A stretch of 64,000 nt of DNA, taken from positions 62,001-126,000 of the forward strand of contig NZ_JAEMXM010000010.1 of assembly GCF_016482785.1 (NCBI RefSeq), read 5' to 3'. The position numbers and the translations under genes were made by a program. Positions 35,571 to 45,395 of the stretch are shown here, piece after piece (position 1 is the first letter of the stretch; the number at the start of each line of letters is the position of its first letter). Origin of the DNA: Paenibacillus alkalitolerans. GTDB lineage: Bacteria > Bacillota > Bacilli > Paenibacillales > YIM-B00363. The notes below the pieces were generated by a model, which saw nothing but the letters and a program-made list of their open reading frames with translations, did not search any database and was not told the origin of the DNA.

Positions 35571-36986
35571 ATGACAGTGGTTGCCAACAGGGTTACTACG
35601 GCTAAGGCAGCATCTCTGCAAGCGGAAAAACCCAACATGCTGTTTGTAACGCTTGTATCTATCGCAGCGGCTTTGGGAGGAATATTATTCGGATTTGATA
35701 TTGCGGTCGTCTCGGGTGCGATCGTTTTTATGGAGCAGCATTTTGTGCTGAATAATGTGCAGATCGGCTGGGCCGTATCCAGCATCATTGTAGGCTGCGT
35801 TATAGGCGCGGCGATCTCGGGGAGTATGAGCGAAAAATTCGGCCGGAAAAAAGTGCTGACGGCTGCGGCGCTCCTGTTCGTTATCGGCTCGATCGGCACC
35901 GCAACCCCGGAAACATTCACAGGCTATATTATCTTCCGCATCATCGGCGGCATTGGCATCGGAATCACTTCCGCCATCTGTCCGATGTATAATGCCGAAA
36001 TTGCTCCCGCCAAATACCGGGGCCGGCTGGTGGCTCTTAATCAGCTGGCCATCGTTACGGGTATCTTTCTCGTTTATTTCTTGAATTTGTGGATCGCCGG
36101 ATTCGGAGACGACGCTTGGGACGTTTCCTCCGCATGGCGCTGGATGTTCGGCGTCGGAGCGGTGCCCGGTATCTTGTTCATGCTTTTGTTGTTTTTTATT
36201 CCGGAAAGCCCCAGATGGCTCATTAAACAAAACAGGCCTGATCAAGCTTTGCCGATCTTGTTGAAGATCCATGGAGAAGAGTTGGCGAAGCAGGAAGTGC
36301 TGGAAATTAAAGAGTCGTTCAAGCAGGAAAAGGAAAGCGGATCGTTAAAGCAATTGTTCTCCCCGGGCATTCGAATCGCCATGTTTGTCGGCGTCATGCT
36401 GGCCCTGCTTCAGCATGTATCCGGCATTAATGCGATTATGTACTACGCGCCCGTCATCTTTAAGGAAATGGGAGCGGGCACCGACGCCTCACTGCAGCAG
36501 ACGATTTGGATCGGTTTGATTAATTTCCTGTTCACGATCTTGGCCGTGTGGCTCATCGACAGAGTGGGACGCAAAGCTCTGCTGCTCACAGGCTCTGCTC
36601 TGATGACCCTGTGCCTGGCAATCATAGGAATAGCATTCAAGATGGGACTTACGTCCGGTCCGCTTGTTCTAATCGTAATTCTTGTGTATGTGGCGGCCTT
36701 TGCGATATCGCTCGGACCTGTCGTATGGGTGATGCTGTCGGAAATTTTCCCAAACCATGTTCGCGGGAAAGCCGTCGCCATCGCATCGATGGCGCTGTGG
36801 GCCGGCGATTATGTCGTATCGCAAGCATTCCCGCCCCTCTTAAGCTCTGCAGGCCCGGCAAGCACATTCTGGGTTTTCGGCGCGGCCGCTTTGTTCACTT
36901 TCTTCTTCACGTGGCGATCCGTTCCTGAAACGAAGGGCAGATCCCTGGAGCAAATGGAAGCGATGTGGACTGCGAGAGAAAATTGA
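35571..36986 (+). CDS. Sugar porter family MFS transporter
   Basis: 471 aa, 12 membrane segments. Sugar-porter signatures: GGILFGFDIAVVSGA, the EKFGRKK loop, PESPRWLI after segment 6, QHVSGINAIMYYAP in segment 7, and PETKGRSLE at the C-terminal end. The family (AraE, XylE, GlcP, IolT) moves pentoses, hexoses or inositol by proton symport; the exact sugar cannot be told. Its position after the binding protein/kinase/regulator operon, with its own promoter, suggests induction by that system. Confidence 0.92.
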   Translation: MTVVANRVTTAKAASLQAEKPNMLFVTLVSIAAALGGILFGFDIAVVSGAIVFMEQHFVLNNVQIGWAVSSIIVGCVIGAAISGSMSEKFGRKKVLTAAALLFVIGSIGTATPETFTGYIIFRIIGGIGIGITSAICPMYNAEIAPAKYRGRLVALNQLAIVTGIFLVYFLNLWIAGFGDDAWDVSSAWRWMFGVGAVPGILFMLLLFFIPESPRWLIKQNRPDQALPILLKIHGEELAKQEVLEIKESFKQEKESGSLKQLFSPGIRIAMFVGVMLALLQHVSGINAIMYYAPVIFKEMGAGTDASLQQTIWIGLINFLFTILAVWLIDRVGRKALLLTGSALMTLCLAIIGIAFKMGLTSGPLVLIVILVYVAAFAISLGPVVWVMLSEIFPNHVRGKAVAIASMALWAGDYVVSQAFPPLLSSAGPASTFWVFGAAALFTFFFTWRSVPETKGRSLEQMEAMWTAREN

Positions 36987-36998
36987 TTCTTGTTTAAA

Positions 36999-37056
36999 AG
37001 GGGCTGTCCCTCTGTCATCTTCGGATGACTTTTGGGCAGCCCCTGCTCGTTTTTCG
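36999..37056. terminator. Bidirectional terminator between the sugar porter and LLM oxidoreductase genes
   Basis: AGGGGCTGTCC pairs with GGGCAGCCCCT around an inner GTCATC/GATGAC hairpin; TTTTT follows on the plus strand at 37050-37054. Confidence 0.8.
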
Positions 37057-37120
37057 GTTACAACGCTCAAATCCGGCTTTCATGACGGTTCAACCGAACT
37101 TTGCCGGAAGGCAGCAACTT

Positions 37121-38182
37121 CTATTGCTCCGCCTCGCCCCTGTCTTCCCATTCCGATATTTCTTCACGAACCCTAGGAGCAACCTCAGTTCCCAACAGTT
37201 CTACCGCCCTCATCACATCTTCGTGCGGCATCGTGCCAAGCGGCACATGCAGCATAAAGCGCGTTATGCCCACGTTCTTGCGCAGATGAATGATTTTCCG
37301 GGCAACCGTCTCCGGATCGCCTACATACAGCGCTCCTTCAAAGCTGCGCGCGGCGTCGTAGCTTGAGCGGTCGTAATGCCCCCATCCCCGCTCCCGTCCG
37401 ATCACATTCATGACTTGCTGAGTGGAGGGGAAAAACATATCGGCCGCCGCTTCGCTGTCCTCCGCGATGAACCCGTGCGAGTGAGAACCGACCGGCAGCT
37501 TCGAAACGTCATGGCCCGCGCGGGCTGCCGCTCTCTTATAAAGCTTCACAAGCGGCGCGAACTGCAGCGGACTGCCTCCGATAATCGCGAGAACGAGCGG
37601 CAGTCCAAGCAGACCCGCCCGGATTACCGATTCCGAATTGCCGCCGCTGCCGATCCACACCGGCAACGGATTCTGAACCGGACGCGGATACACGCCCAAA
37701 TTATCGATTGCCGGCCGGTGTCCGCCTCTCCATGCCACTTTCTCGGACTCGCGTAATTTAAGCAGCAATTCCAGCTTCTCGTCGAACAGCTCGTCATAAT
37801 CTTTCAAATCATATCCGAACAGCGGAAACGATTCGATAAAAGAACCCCGGCCCGCCATGATTTCCGCACGCCCGTTCGAGATCCCGTCGAGCGTGGCGAA
37901 ATCTTGAAACACGCGCACCGGGTCTGCCGAAGAAAGCACCGTGACCGCGCTTGTCAGCCTTATCCTTGTCGTCTGCGATGCGGCGGCGGCCAGCACGACC
38001 GCAGGAGAAGACGCCGCAAAATCTTTGCGGTGATGCTCCCCCACACCGTACACATCCAATCCTACCCGATCTGCAAGAACAATCTCCTCCACTACCTCGC
38101 GCAACCGCTGCGCATGGCTTATCACCTCGCCGGTCCGAACGTCCGGCGTCGTCTCCACAAAGGTGCTCACACCTATTTCCAC
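37121..38182 (-). CDS. LLM-class flavin-dependent oxidoreductase
   Basis: 353 aa of the luciferase-like monooxygenase fold: VGEHHRKDFAASSPAVVLAAAA, ISNGRAEIMAGRGSFIESFPLFG and PLPVWIGSGGNSESV are typical of this group. It uses FMNH2 or F420-like reduced flavin; the substrate is unknown. It is single, convergent with the sugar porter gene, and starts at ATG 38182 with a modest ribosome site. Confidence 0.9.
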   Translation of the reverse strand: MEIGVSTFVETTPDVRTGEVISHAQRLREVVEEIVLADRVGLDVYGVGEHHRKDFAASSPAVVLAAAASQTTRIRLTSAVTVLSSADPVRVFQDFATLDGISNGRAEIMAGRGSFIESFPLFGYDLKDYDELFDEKLELLLKLRESEKVAWRGGHRPAIDNLGVYPRPVQNPLPVWIGSGGNSESVIRAGLLGLPLVLAIIGGSPLQFAPLVKLYKRAAARAGHDVSKLPVGSHSHGFIAEDSEAAADMFFPSTQQVMNVIGRERGWGHYDRSSYDAARSFEGALYVGDPETVARKIIHLRKNVGITRFMLHVPLGTMPHEDVMRAVELLGTEVAPRVREEISEWEDRGEAEQ

Positions 38183-38323
38183 TGACGGTTCCCCCTATTC
38201 TATATTGCGTCCCCGCCGACCACCATGTAAGCAGGTTCCGTCAAAAAATAATATCTTCATTTTGAACCTTTTTGCAGCCGAATTCAAGTTCGTGGGAGAG
38301 ACACCGATTTTTGTTCATGCGAA

Positions 38324-39244
38324 TTATTCGCGCTTATATTTATTTTTGTAGTACCCGTTCTCGATCTCATCTAACAACGAAATGCCTTTAGGTTTCCAAT
38401 CCAGCATTCTCCGCGCTTTTGTTGAACTCACACGGCTATTGGACCCGAAGGCAAAATGAGCGGCTTCAGGCCCCCATCGCCTAATCGCTTCATCCAAACT
38501 CATCGTCTTCGTCTTAAGACCAAGTGCAAATGCTCGATTAATCGACTCGCAAACACTTTTCATGGACGCTTCACCGTTCTCCGCAAAAAAGAATGAACCG
38601 GCCTGCGCTTTCTCCAGAGCTAATAAATAGAGCTCTACCAGGTCATCGATATGAACGTTCGACCAGACATTCTCTCCCTTGCCAATATGAAGGGCCGCAC
38701 CGTGTTCCAGCGCCAGATCGATCAACCATGGAACTTGTATGCTATCCTTATGGATACCATGACCTTCTCCATAAATCAAAGTAGGGCAAATGACAACGGA
38801 ATGTACGCCGCGATTGGCTGAAGAAACGACCGTCCGGTCAATAGTGACGCGCGCTAATTTTTCAAGCCGAGGTTCGATGGTTTCTTCATGGAAGACCAAA
38901 CTGCTGATTTTCCCCGCGGCCTTATCTCCAACAACGCTGGAACCGCTGGTGTGAATGAAAATCTTCCCGGTTCCTTCCAAAGCGGACAGTATGGTTGAAA
39001 CCGCGAAAATATGATCCGAATCGGCGGCATTGATAATTATATCGGCTTCATTCGCCGCCCGAATCAACGACTCGTAATCGTCTAACGTACCGAGATACGG
39101 CGAAATTCCCAGTTCCTTTAGCTTCTCTGCCCCGGCAACCGTCCTTGTCAGCCCTGTTACATGATATCCCGCCTGTTCCAACTTTACTGCTACTGACCCT
39201 CCGATATAGCCGGTCGCCCCTGTAACCAATACTTTCCTACCCAT
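38324..39244 (-). CDS. NAD(P)-dependent epimerase/dehydratase (atypical SDR)
   Basis: 306 aa. The N-terminal KVLVTGATGYIGGSVA gives the dinucleotide-binding GxxGxxG motif. IFIHTSGSSVVGD and CPTLIYGEG mark the SDR core, but the usual YxxxK catalytic pair is not evident where expected, which is common in the atypical NmrA-like or NAD-sensing group. It is transcribed divergently from an HxlR-type regulator, a frequent pairing in Bacillales where the regulator controls an oxidoreductase under electrophile or quinone stress. Confidence 0.85.
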   Translation of the reverse strand: MGRKVLVTGATGYIGGSVAVKLEQAGYHVTGLTRTVAGAEKLKELGISPYLGTLDDYESLIRAANEADIIINAADSDHIFAVSTILSALEGTGKIFIHTSGSSVVGDKAAGKISSLVFHEETIEPRLEKLARVTIDRTVVSSANRGVHSVVICPTLIYGEGHGIHKDSIQVPWLIDLALEHGAALHIGKGENVWSNVHIDDLVELYLLALEKAQAGSFFFAENGEASMKSVCESINRAFALGLKTKTMSLDEAIRRWGPEAAHFAFGSNSRVSSTKARRMLDWKPKGISLLDEIENGYYKNKYKRE

Positions 39245-39380
39245 GAGATGCCTCCCGTTTCGCTTAACGATAATTTTGTGTAAAATGATGATTCAATTCA
39301 CTGCATTTGCCTTAGCCTTGTTGTTGTTTATTAAAGTATCCCATGAACTGATCTTTGTTAAGTAGGCACTTTTTTTCGCG

Positions 39381-39404
39381 GTAGTTTCCAAAAGGTAAGT
39401 TATA
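39381..39404. promoter_or_regulatory. Candidate HxlR operator
   Basis: GTAGTTTCC-AAAA-GGTAAGTTA is an imperfect inverted repeat just upstream of the regulator's AGGAGG site. Its position and pattern fit autoregulation by an HxlR-family protein. This is an inference from symmetry only. Confidence 0.35.
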
Positions 39405-39421
39405 AAGAGGAGGCGAGAGTA

Positions 39422-39793
39422 ATGAAAAAAGGAGTCCACGATTATGCCGCTTACGTTACGCTGAACATTATCGGAGGCAAATGGAGCATGCTGATTCTAT
39501 GTCATTTAAGAAAAGGGGCCGTCCGATTTTGCGAATTTCCAAAGCTGATTCCCGGACTTACCCAAAAGATGCTCACCAAGCACTTGCGGGAATTGGAAAA
39601 TAACGGCCTGGTAAGGAGGGCGGTATATCCTGAGATTCCTCCAAAAGTTGAGTACACGTTGACTTCACACGGGAAAAGTCTTATACCGGTACTAGATTTG
39701 CTCGAACAGTGGGGAAAAGAACATTTAAAAATGTCCGCAGCGCATTCCGATGCAAACCTCCATATCTTATCGCAACCCAAAGACTGCCAATAA
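39422..39793 (+). CDS. HxlR-family transcriptional regulator
   Basis: 123 aa with the HxlR-type winged helix: LNIIGGKWSMLILCHL, RFCEFPKLIPGLTQKMLTKHL and the wing KVEYTLTSHGKSL. The start is ATG after GAGGAGG. It is divergent from the SDR gene, which is its likely target. Members sense quinones, aldehydes or other electrophiles, often through an N-terminal Cys. Cysteines here are at about residue 29 and 40, not at the very N-terminus. Confidence 0.93.
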   Translation: MKKGVHDYAAYVTLNIIGGKWSMLILCHLRKGAVRFCEFPKLIPGLTQKMLTKHLRELENNGLVRRAVYPEIPPKVEYTLTSHGKSLIPVLDLLEQWGKEHLKMSAAHSDANLHILSQPKDCQ

Positions 39794-39828
39794 GTCGGAG
39801 ATTACGGATAGAAGCAACAGCTGCTTTC

Positions 39829-39889
39829 GGGACTGTCTCATATTTCTTGTGCCGGTGCACGGCGCATGAGATACGGACAGTCCTTTTTT
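39829..39889 (+). terminator. Terminator after the HxlR gene
   Basis: GGACTGTC ... GACAGTCC with an inner CTCAT/ATGAG stem, followed by six T residues. Confidence 0.85.
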
Positions 39890-40041
39890 CAACGATGCAA
39901 TGACTTCCGTCTGTTCGAAATTATGTTGTGAGATCGGCCTGAAAAGTAAAAATATCTAAATTTCTAACCATAATTTCGTTAGTAATAGCTCTTCTTTATA
40001 CATTATATTGATGCTACAGAATGAACAGGGAGTGAGGCAAA

Positions 40042-41409
40042 TTGAAACTGACCGTTATTGGAGGTGGGAGCGTTCGCACACCTGCGATGATCAACGATTT
40101 GATTCGGCGGCATAAGGAAATTCCAATTAAGCTGTTGGCTGTCCACGACGTTTCCTTTGAGCGGATCGAAGTGATCGGATCGATCGTCAGGTATTTGGCC
40201 GACAAACAAGGAGCGCCGTTCAAGGTTGAGTTTACGACCGATCTCGTGCAGGCCGTTAGAGATGCGGATTTCATTTACACGGCCATCCGTGTCGGCGGAG
40301 AAGAAGGAAGAACGATCGATGAACGGGTGCCGTTAAGCTATGGCGTTCTGGGGCAAGAGACGACCGGACCGGGCGGTTTCGCCATGGCGCTGCGGACAAT
40401 TCCCGTCATGCTCGAATATGCCCGCGTAATTGAAACATATGCCCCCTCCTCTTGGGTAGTCAATTTCACAAATCCAGCCGGATTGATTACGGAGGCGCTG
40501 ACGAAATACACCGGTCTGAAAATCATCGGAATATGCGACGCCCCCTCAGCCATGAAGCTGGACATCGCGAAATATCTGAATGAGCCCGCGGACTCCATTC
40601 ATATCAATTATGCGGGTTTGAATCACTTGGGCTGGATCAGCGAAGTGCGGGTAAACGGCAAAGACCGGCTGCCGGATATTGTGAACGATTATGAACGGTT
40701 TGCGGAAGTATGCCCGCATATGGCGAGCTTCTCCCCTTCTCTGATTAAGCGGTTGAACATGCTGCCCAACGAATATCTCTATTATTTTTACTATCGGGAG
40801 CAAGCGGTAGAGAATATTCTAGGGAGTAAACAAACGCGCGGCGAACAAATCTTGCAGATCAATTCGGCTTTGATCGCCCGGCTTAAAGAAATGCTTGCAA
40901 AAGACGATATCGAACAGGTGATGCACGCATACACCGTCGCAATGATGGAGAGGCAAAACAGCTACATGTCCGCGGAAACCGGGAGCAAGCCGCATTCAGG
41001 CGCACATCCTGACAAGGATATGTTCGAAAACGAAGGCTACGCGGGACTCGCGATGTCCATCCTGGCAGCAATCATTAATAACAGAAAGACGAATCTGATT
41101 TTGAATGTAAAAAATAAAGGAATTATCGATTTTCTTCAAGAGGATGATATCGTCGAGGTTCCCTGCGTGTTGGACGGAAACGGCCCCACACCGCTGGCGG
41201 TCGGAGAAATGCCCGAACATGTGAAGGGGCTGGTCCAATCGGTCAAACAGTACGAGCGATATACCGTCTCCGCGGCTGTGAGCGGTTCTTATGACGACGC
41301 GATCATGGCGTTAACGGTTCATCCGCTCGTCGGTTCCCATTCGCTTGCAAAGAAAATCGTCGACGATTACCTAGAGCGGCACAAACCGTATTTACCGCAA
41401 TTTCATTAA
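40042..41409 (+). CDS. Glycoside hydrolase family 4 (6-phospho-beta-glucosidase type)
   Basis: 455 aa from a TTG at 40042 behind GGGAGTGAGG. GH4 enzymes use NAD and a divalent metal in a redox-elimination mechanism. Visible motifs are the NAD-binding GGGSVRTP, ETTGPGGFAMALRT, NFTNPAGLITEAL, the metal Cys in IGICDAPS and the metal His in AGLNHLGW. These place it with the 6-phospho-beta-glucosidase subgroup. The operon lacks any PTS gene, but the next gene is a PfkB kinase and then an ABC importer, so the phosphate may be added inside the cell, or the enzyme may act on an unphosphorylated glycoside. Confidence 0.9.
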   Translation: MKLTVIGGGSVRTPAMINDLIRRHKEIPIKLLAVHDVSFERIEVIGSIVRYLADKQGAPFKVEFTTDLVQAVRDADFIYTAIRVGGEEGRTIDERVPLSYGVLGQETTGPGGFAMALRTIPVMLEYARVIETYAPSSWVVNFTNPAGLITEALTKYTGLKIIGICDAPSAMKLDIAKYLNEPADSIHINYAGLNHLGWISEVRVNGKDRLPDIVNDYERFAEVCPHMASFSPSLIKRLNMLPNEYLYYFYYREQAVENILGSKQTRGEQILQINSALIARLKEMLAKDDIEQVMHAYTVAMMERQNSYMSAETGSKPHSGAHPDKDMFENEGYAGLAMSILAAIINNRKTNLILNVKNKGIIDFLQEDDIVEVPCVLDGNGPTPLAVGEMPEHVKGLVQSVKQYERYTVSAAVSGSYDDAIMALTVHPLVGSHSLAKKIVDDYLERHKPYLPQFH

Positions 41410-41425
41410 AGCGAGGATACCAATC

Positions 41426-42337
41426 ATGCCTAAATTCGACTCAATCTTGGTAGGAGCCGCCTGCTGCGATATTATTTTCAACGAACTGCCTTCTATGCCG
41501 AAGCCCGGAGAAGAAATATGGGCCAAGGGGCTGCTGCTCACCGTCGGAGGAATGATGAATTCCGCCGCATCGCTCTCCCGGCTCGGCAAACATGTCGGGC
41601 TTGTAACCGCATACGGTTCGGATCTCTGGGGAGATATCATCGAATCGAAGATGTTGGAGGAAGGCGTATCCACCGCCTTGGCCAAAAAGTTTCCCGGACC
41701 TTATCCTCAAGTAACCGTATCGTTAAACCATCAGGATGACCGCGCCATGGTTTCGTACGGAGATTCCGGCAAAGTTTCCGATGATTTTAAATCTCACCTG
41801 TTATCCGTTATCCGAAACTGCGATGCGGGGGTGTACCACTTCTCGGCCCAGAGAGACTATTCCGAGTTTATTCGGGAGGCCAAGAACAACAACCGCACGG
41901 TCAGCTTGGACGCGGTGTGGGACGAAGAATGGCTGAAATCCGAAGGAATTCGCAACCAAATTCGCCAGTCGGACATTTTTCTTCCGAATTTGAAAGAAGC
42001 TCAGACGATTACCGGCAAGCAAGACCCTTATGAAGCTCTCGAGCTGCTCGCCGAGATGACGCCTCTTGCAGTAGTCAAATTGGGCAAGGAAGGCGCCATA
42101 GCGAAATTCCAGGGCCAAATCTTTCATGCTGCAGGTTTTCCCGCCGATTCGATCGATTTGACCGGCGCCGGAGACTGCTTCATCGGCGGATTTCTATACG
42201 GCTGGCTGAACGGAAAGCCAATCGAACAATGCCTGATCATAGCGAATTACTGCGGCAGCAGGTGCGTTCAGTCGATCGGAGGATACAGCGGCGCTCCTTT
42301 GGAACAACATGTGGTTGATGCTTTGCAAGATATTTAA
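41426..42337 (+). CDS. PfkB/ribokinase-family sugar kinase
   Basis: 303 aa with the PfkB signatures: N-terminal LVGAACCDIIF and GGMMNSAASLSRLG (substrate site), and C-terminal DLTGAGDCFIGGFLYG containing the catalytic Asp of GAGD. It starts 16 bp after the GH4 stop. In this operon it probably phosphorylates either the imported glycoside before GH4 cleavage or a sugar released from it. Confidence 0.92.
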   Translation: MPKFDSILVGAACCDIIFNELPSMPKPGEEIWAKGLLLTVGGMMNSAASLSRLGKHVGLVTAYGSDLWGDIIESKMLEEGVSTALAKKFPGPYPQVTVSLNHQDDRAMVSYGDSGKVSDDFKSHLLSVIRNCDAGVYHFSAQRDYSEFIREAKNNNRTVSLDAVWDEEWLKSEGIRNQIRQSDIFLPNLKEAQTITGKQDPYEALELLAEMTPLAVVKLGKEGAIAKFQGQIFHAAGFPADSIDLTGAGDCFIGGFLYGWLNGKPIEQCLIIANYCGSRCVQSIGGYSGAPLEQHVVDALQDI

Positions 42338-42361
42338 TAATTATTAGGGAGGTTATACCGA

Positions 42362-43654
42362 ATGAAAAGAAGCTGCAGATTTTGTTTGCCGGCATCCTTG
42401 GCAATCATACTGTTCACAGCACTGTTCTTGCAAGCGTGTTCATCGGATTCGAAATCCGCAGGCGGCGAACCCGTAGAGCTTAGTTTTCCTACCTTCTGGG
42501 TCGGTGAAGACGGCAAAACGGATATTGTGCAAAAAATCGTAAATGATTTCAATGCCAAATATGAGGGACAAGCCAAAGTCGTCATTGATCCGATTCCGGA
42601 CGACGACGTTTATCAGACAAAGATGAAAACCAATCTCGCTTCCAACCAGCTTCCGGATATCTTTACGTTTTACTATAATCCCGTGGAGTCCGAATTGTAC
42701 TATAAATCCGGACGTTTGCTCGATCTCGCCCCTATCGTCGGCGATTCATTGAAGGCGAACTTCGGAGAGGAAGTGCTCGCGGCGGGTACATATGAGGGAA
42801 AAGTTTTGGCCGTTCCGCTCGATCAGATGATCACTCCTTTCTTCTATAATAAAGACCTGTTCGCGCAGGCAGGGATTACAGAGTTCCCGAAGACGTGGGA
42901 CGATTTAATCAATGCGGCGGAAGCGTTGAAAAGCAAGGGTATCAACGCCTTTGCGATGGGGACCGGAGAGAACGCATGGAGCGCCATGCTGCTCTATTCC
43001 TATATCGTTTCGAGCGTTGGCGGTCCTGACGTGTACCAAGCCGGATTGAACGACCCTGCGTTCGTCAAAGGCGCCGAAATTTTGAAAAAGCTGTTCGAAT
43101 TTACTCCCAAAGACGCTGTTGGCGCCACTTATCAGCAGTACGCAGCGCACTTCCTGAACGAAAAGGCCGCAATAACGGTTAACGGCCCATGGATGATCTC
43201 CGAATTCCAGCAGCATAACGAAGCACTGCCTGCGAAAATCGGCGTTGCCGCATCTCCCGGACAGCCGAGCGGACTCGGGATAGAAGGAGCGCTTGTATCC
43301 GGTCTAGGATGGACCATGGCCGCAAAAAAACAGGATGACCCTAAAAAAGAGGAATTCGCGGCCAAGTTTATCGAATATTTTATAAGTCCGGAAAACGCGA
43401 AACAAATCTTCCTTCAAAGCGGCGAAATTTTCAATTCGACCAACTATGAGCTGGCGGAGACCGATAATGTCGACCGGATTACGCAAGATATTTTGGCTAA
43501 GGTCAATGAAGCGCCTCAAACGTACAACTACTTCGAAGGCATGGTAAGCTCCGGTGTAAAAACCGAGTTTCCCGCGGCATTGTCCGGACTGGTGCTTGGC
43601 GAGTATACCCCTGAACAATTCGTGGAGCGCGTTGTCAAAGCGAGCCAACAATAA
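42362..43654 (+). CDS. ABC transporter sugar-binding lipoprotein
   Basis: 430 aa, family 1 extracellular solute-binding protein. The signal peptide ends in the lipobox LQAC. Typical features are PIPDDDVYQTKMKTNLASNQLPD, FFYNKDLFAQAGITEFPKTWDDL and AAITVNGPWMISEF. It captures an oligosaccharide or glycoside for the two permeases encoded directly downstream. No ATPase gene is in the operon, so a shared MsmX-like ATPase elsewhere is expected. Confidence 0.93.
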   Translation: MKRSCRFCLPASLAIILFTALFLQACSSDSKSAGGEPVELSFPTFWVGEDGKTDIVQKIVNDFNAKYEGQAKVVIDPIPDDDVYQTKMKTNLASNQLPDIFTFYYNPVESELYYKSGRLLDLAPIVGDSLKANFGEEVLAAGTYEGKVLAVPLDQMITPFFYNKDLFAQAGITEFPKTWDDLINAAEALKSKGINAFAMGTGENAWSAMLLYSYIVSSVGGPDVYQAGLNDPAFVKGAEILKKLFEFTPKDAVGATYQQYAAHFLNEKAAITVNGPWMISEFQQHNEALPAKIGVAASPGQPSGLGIEGALVSGLGWTMAAKKQDDPKKEEFAAKFIEYFISPENAKQIFLQSGEIFNSTNYELAETDNVDRITQDILAKVNEAPQTYNYFEGMVSSGVKTEFPAALSGLVLGEYTPEQFVERVVKASQQ

Positions 43655-43672
43655 TTGGCGGTGTTCCGAATT

Positions 43673-44542
43673 ATGATTAAAGTTAAACATCAGCGTATCG
43701 GCATCTTTCTTTTTCTAATACCTGTCTCGGTCATTTTTTTAGTCTATTTCGTCTATCCCGTCGGTTTTTTACTGTATACAAGCGTTATGAAGTGGGATTC
43801 CATAACGCCTATGGAATTTGTGGGGCTTCGCAACTACAGGCTGCTGTTTTCGGACGGCACCTTCACTAAAGCGATGATCAACACCGTGCTATGGGGTGCT
43901 GCCTCCATCTGCATCCACATCCCCATGGCCGCACTTGTCGCCATGATACTGTCCAGGAAAATTCGAGGCTGGAAGTTTTTCCGCACCCTCTTCTTCATCC
44001 CGAATTTGATCTCGACGCTTGCCCTCGCCATGTTGTGGCAATTTATTTACAACGGGGAATTCGGCTTGCTTAACAGACTGCTCACAGCAATCGGCTTATC
44101 ATCGTGGCAGCACAACTGGCTCGGCGAGATGAATACGGCGTTTCCGGCTCTCATCGCTCATTGGATTTTTTACATCGGCTTTTACATGATTATCTTTATG
44201 GCGTACATCTCTACAATTGATGCCTCGTTATACGAATCCAGCCAAATTGACGGCGCGACCGCCGTCAAACAAGCCTGGCATATTACCATCCCGCTCATTA
44301 AACCGGCATTTGCCACGGCGGTGTTGCTGTCGTTGACGGATACGCTCAAGAACTTCGAAGCTCCGTTCCTGTTGACCGGCGGAGGACCCGTTGATCAGAC
44401 GATGGTGCTTTCGCTGCACATATACAATAAAATGGCTTCTTACCAGTATGGCTATGCCAACACGTTAGCTGTCATGCTGATCGCTATGGGCAGCTTGATG
44501 GTACTGCTCGTTCGAACCTTGTTCAACGAGAAAGAAGCTTGA
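43673..44542 (+). CDS. ABC sugar permease (MalF/UgpA type)
   Basis: 289 aa from ATG 43673, nine bases after GGCGGTG; an in-frame TTG at 43655 is the longer option. Six membrane segments and the EAA loop YESSQIDGATAVKQAWHITI. It pairs with the following permease. Confidence 0.92.
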   Translation: MIKVKHQRIGIFLFLIPVSVIFLVYFVYPVGFLLYTSVMKWDSITPMEFVGLRNYRLLFSDGTFTKAMINTVLWGAASICIHIPMAALVAMILSRKIRGWKFFRTLFFIPNLISTLALAMLWQFIYNGEFGLLNRLLTAIGLSSWQHNWLGEMNTAFPALIAHWIFYIGFYMIIFMAYISTIDASLYESSQIDGATAVKQAWHITIPLIKPAFATAVLLSLTDTLKNFEAPFLLTGGGPVDQTMVLSLHIYNKMASYQYGYANTLAVMLIAMGSLMVLLVRTLFNEKEA

Positions 44543-44556
44543 GGCCGGTGACAAAG

Positions 44557-45375
44557 ATGCCAAGGATTAAATCGATTCCCGCTTATGCGGTTATCCTGTT
44601 TTTCTTTTGTGTGACCATCCTCCCGCTGCTGTGGGTCATCGTCGGGTCGCTGAAGACGAACGCGGAGCTAATGCGATCTCCGTTCTCGCTGCCTGCCGTT
44701 TGGCGCTTTTCAAATTATATTAAAGCGTTTCAATCAGCGAACTTGGGACAATTGTTTATCAATACGATAACCATTTCCACCGTCTCTGTCGCTTGCACGT
44801 TATTGTTTTCCTCAATGGCTGCTTATGCCGTTCATTTGGGCGGCAAAATCGGCAAAATCATCTATGCGGTCATTATTACGGGCATATTTTTGCCTATTAA
44901 CTCCTTGATGGTTCCCTATTTTTTGATTGCATCCAACCTGAACATACTCAACACGAAGATGTCGCTTATTACGACATACTCTGCGGTCGGGATGCCTTTA
45001 ACGCTGCTGATCGTTTACGGTTTCGTAAGCACACTGCCCAAAGAACTGTTCGAATCGGCGCAAATCGACGGCTCAGGGTTCTATCATACATTCTGGCGAA
45101 TCTTGCTCCCTCTGATCCGGCCGGGACTCGCAACCGCAGGCATCTTTCAATTTCTGTTTTGCTGGAATGAATTCTTATATGCGCTGCTGCTCACGAGCGA
45201 CCAGTCCGTACGAACGCTCCAAGTCGGAATCAGCTTGTTCAAAGCGCAATTCAGCGCCGACTTCTCCGCAATGTTTGCTGCTATTATCATGAGCATTATT
45301 CCGATCGTTACAATTTTTATTTTATTGCAAAGGCAGGTCATTGAAGGATTGACTAACGGCGCCATTAAAGGCTAA
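44557..45375 (+). CDS. ABC sugar permease (MalG/UgpE type)
   Basis: 272 aa from ATG 44557; GTG 44548 and TTG 44539 are in-frame alternatives, and the latter overlaps the previous stop. Six membrane segments with the EAA loop FESAQIDGSGFYHTFWRILL. It completes the importer membrane core. An AraC regulator gene follows after 20 bp. Confidence 0.92.
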   Translation: MPRIKSIPAYAVILFFFCVTILPLLWVIVGSLKTNAELMRSPFSLPAVWRFSNYIKAFQSANLGQLFINTITISTVSVACTLLFSSMAAYAVHLGGKIGKIIYAVIITGIFLPINSLMVPYFLIASNLNILNTKMSLITTYSAVGMPLTLLIVYGFVSTLPKELFESAQIDGSGFYHTFWRILLPLIRPGLATAGIFQFLFCWNEFLYALLLTSDQSVRTLQVGISLFKAQFSADFSAMFAAIIMSIIPIVTIFILLQRQVIEGLTNGAIKG

Positions 45376-45395
45376 ACGAAAGGTAGTGAAAGATT

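Noticed and set aside
39801-40041. Catabolite-response element before the GH4 operon
   Set aside because: No sequence close to the CRE consensus was found; only a weak CTAAC/GTTAG inverted repeat lies at about 39964-39982.
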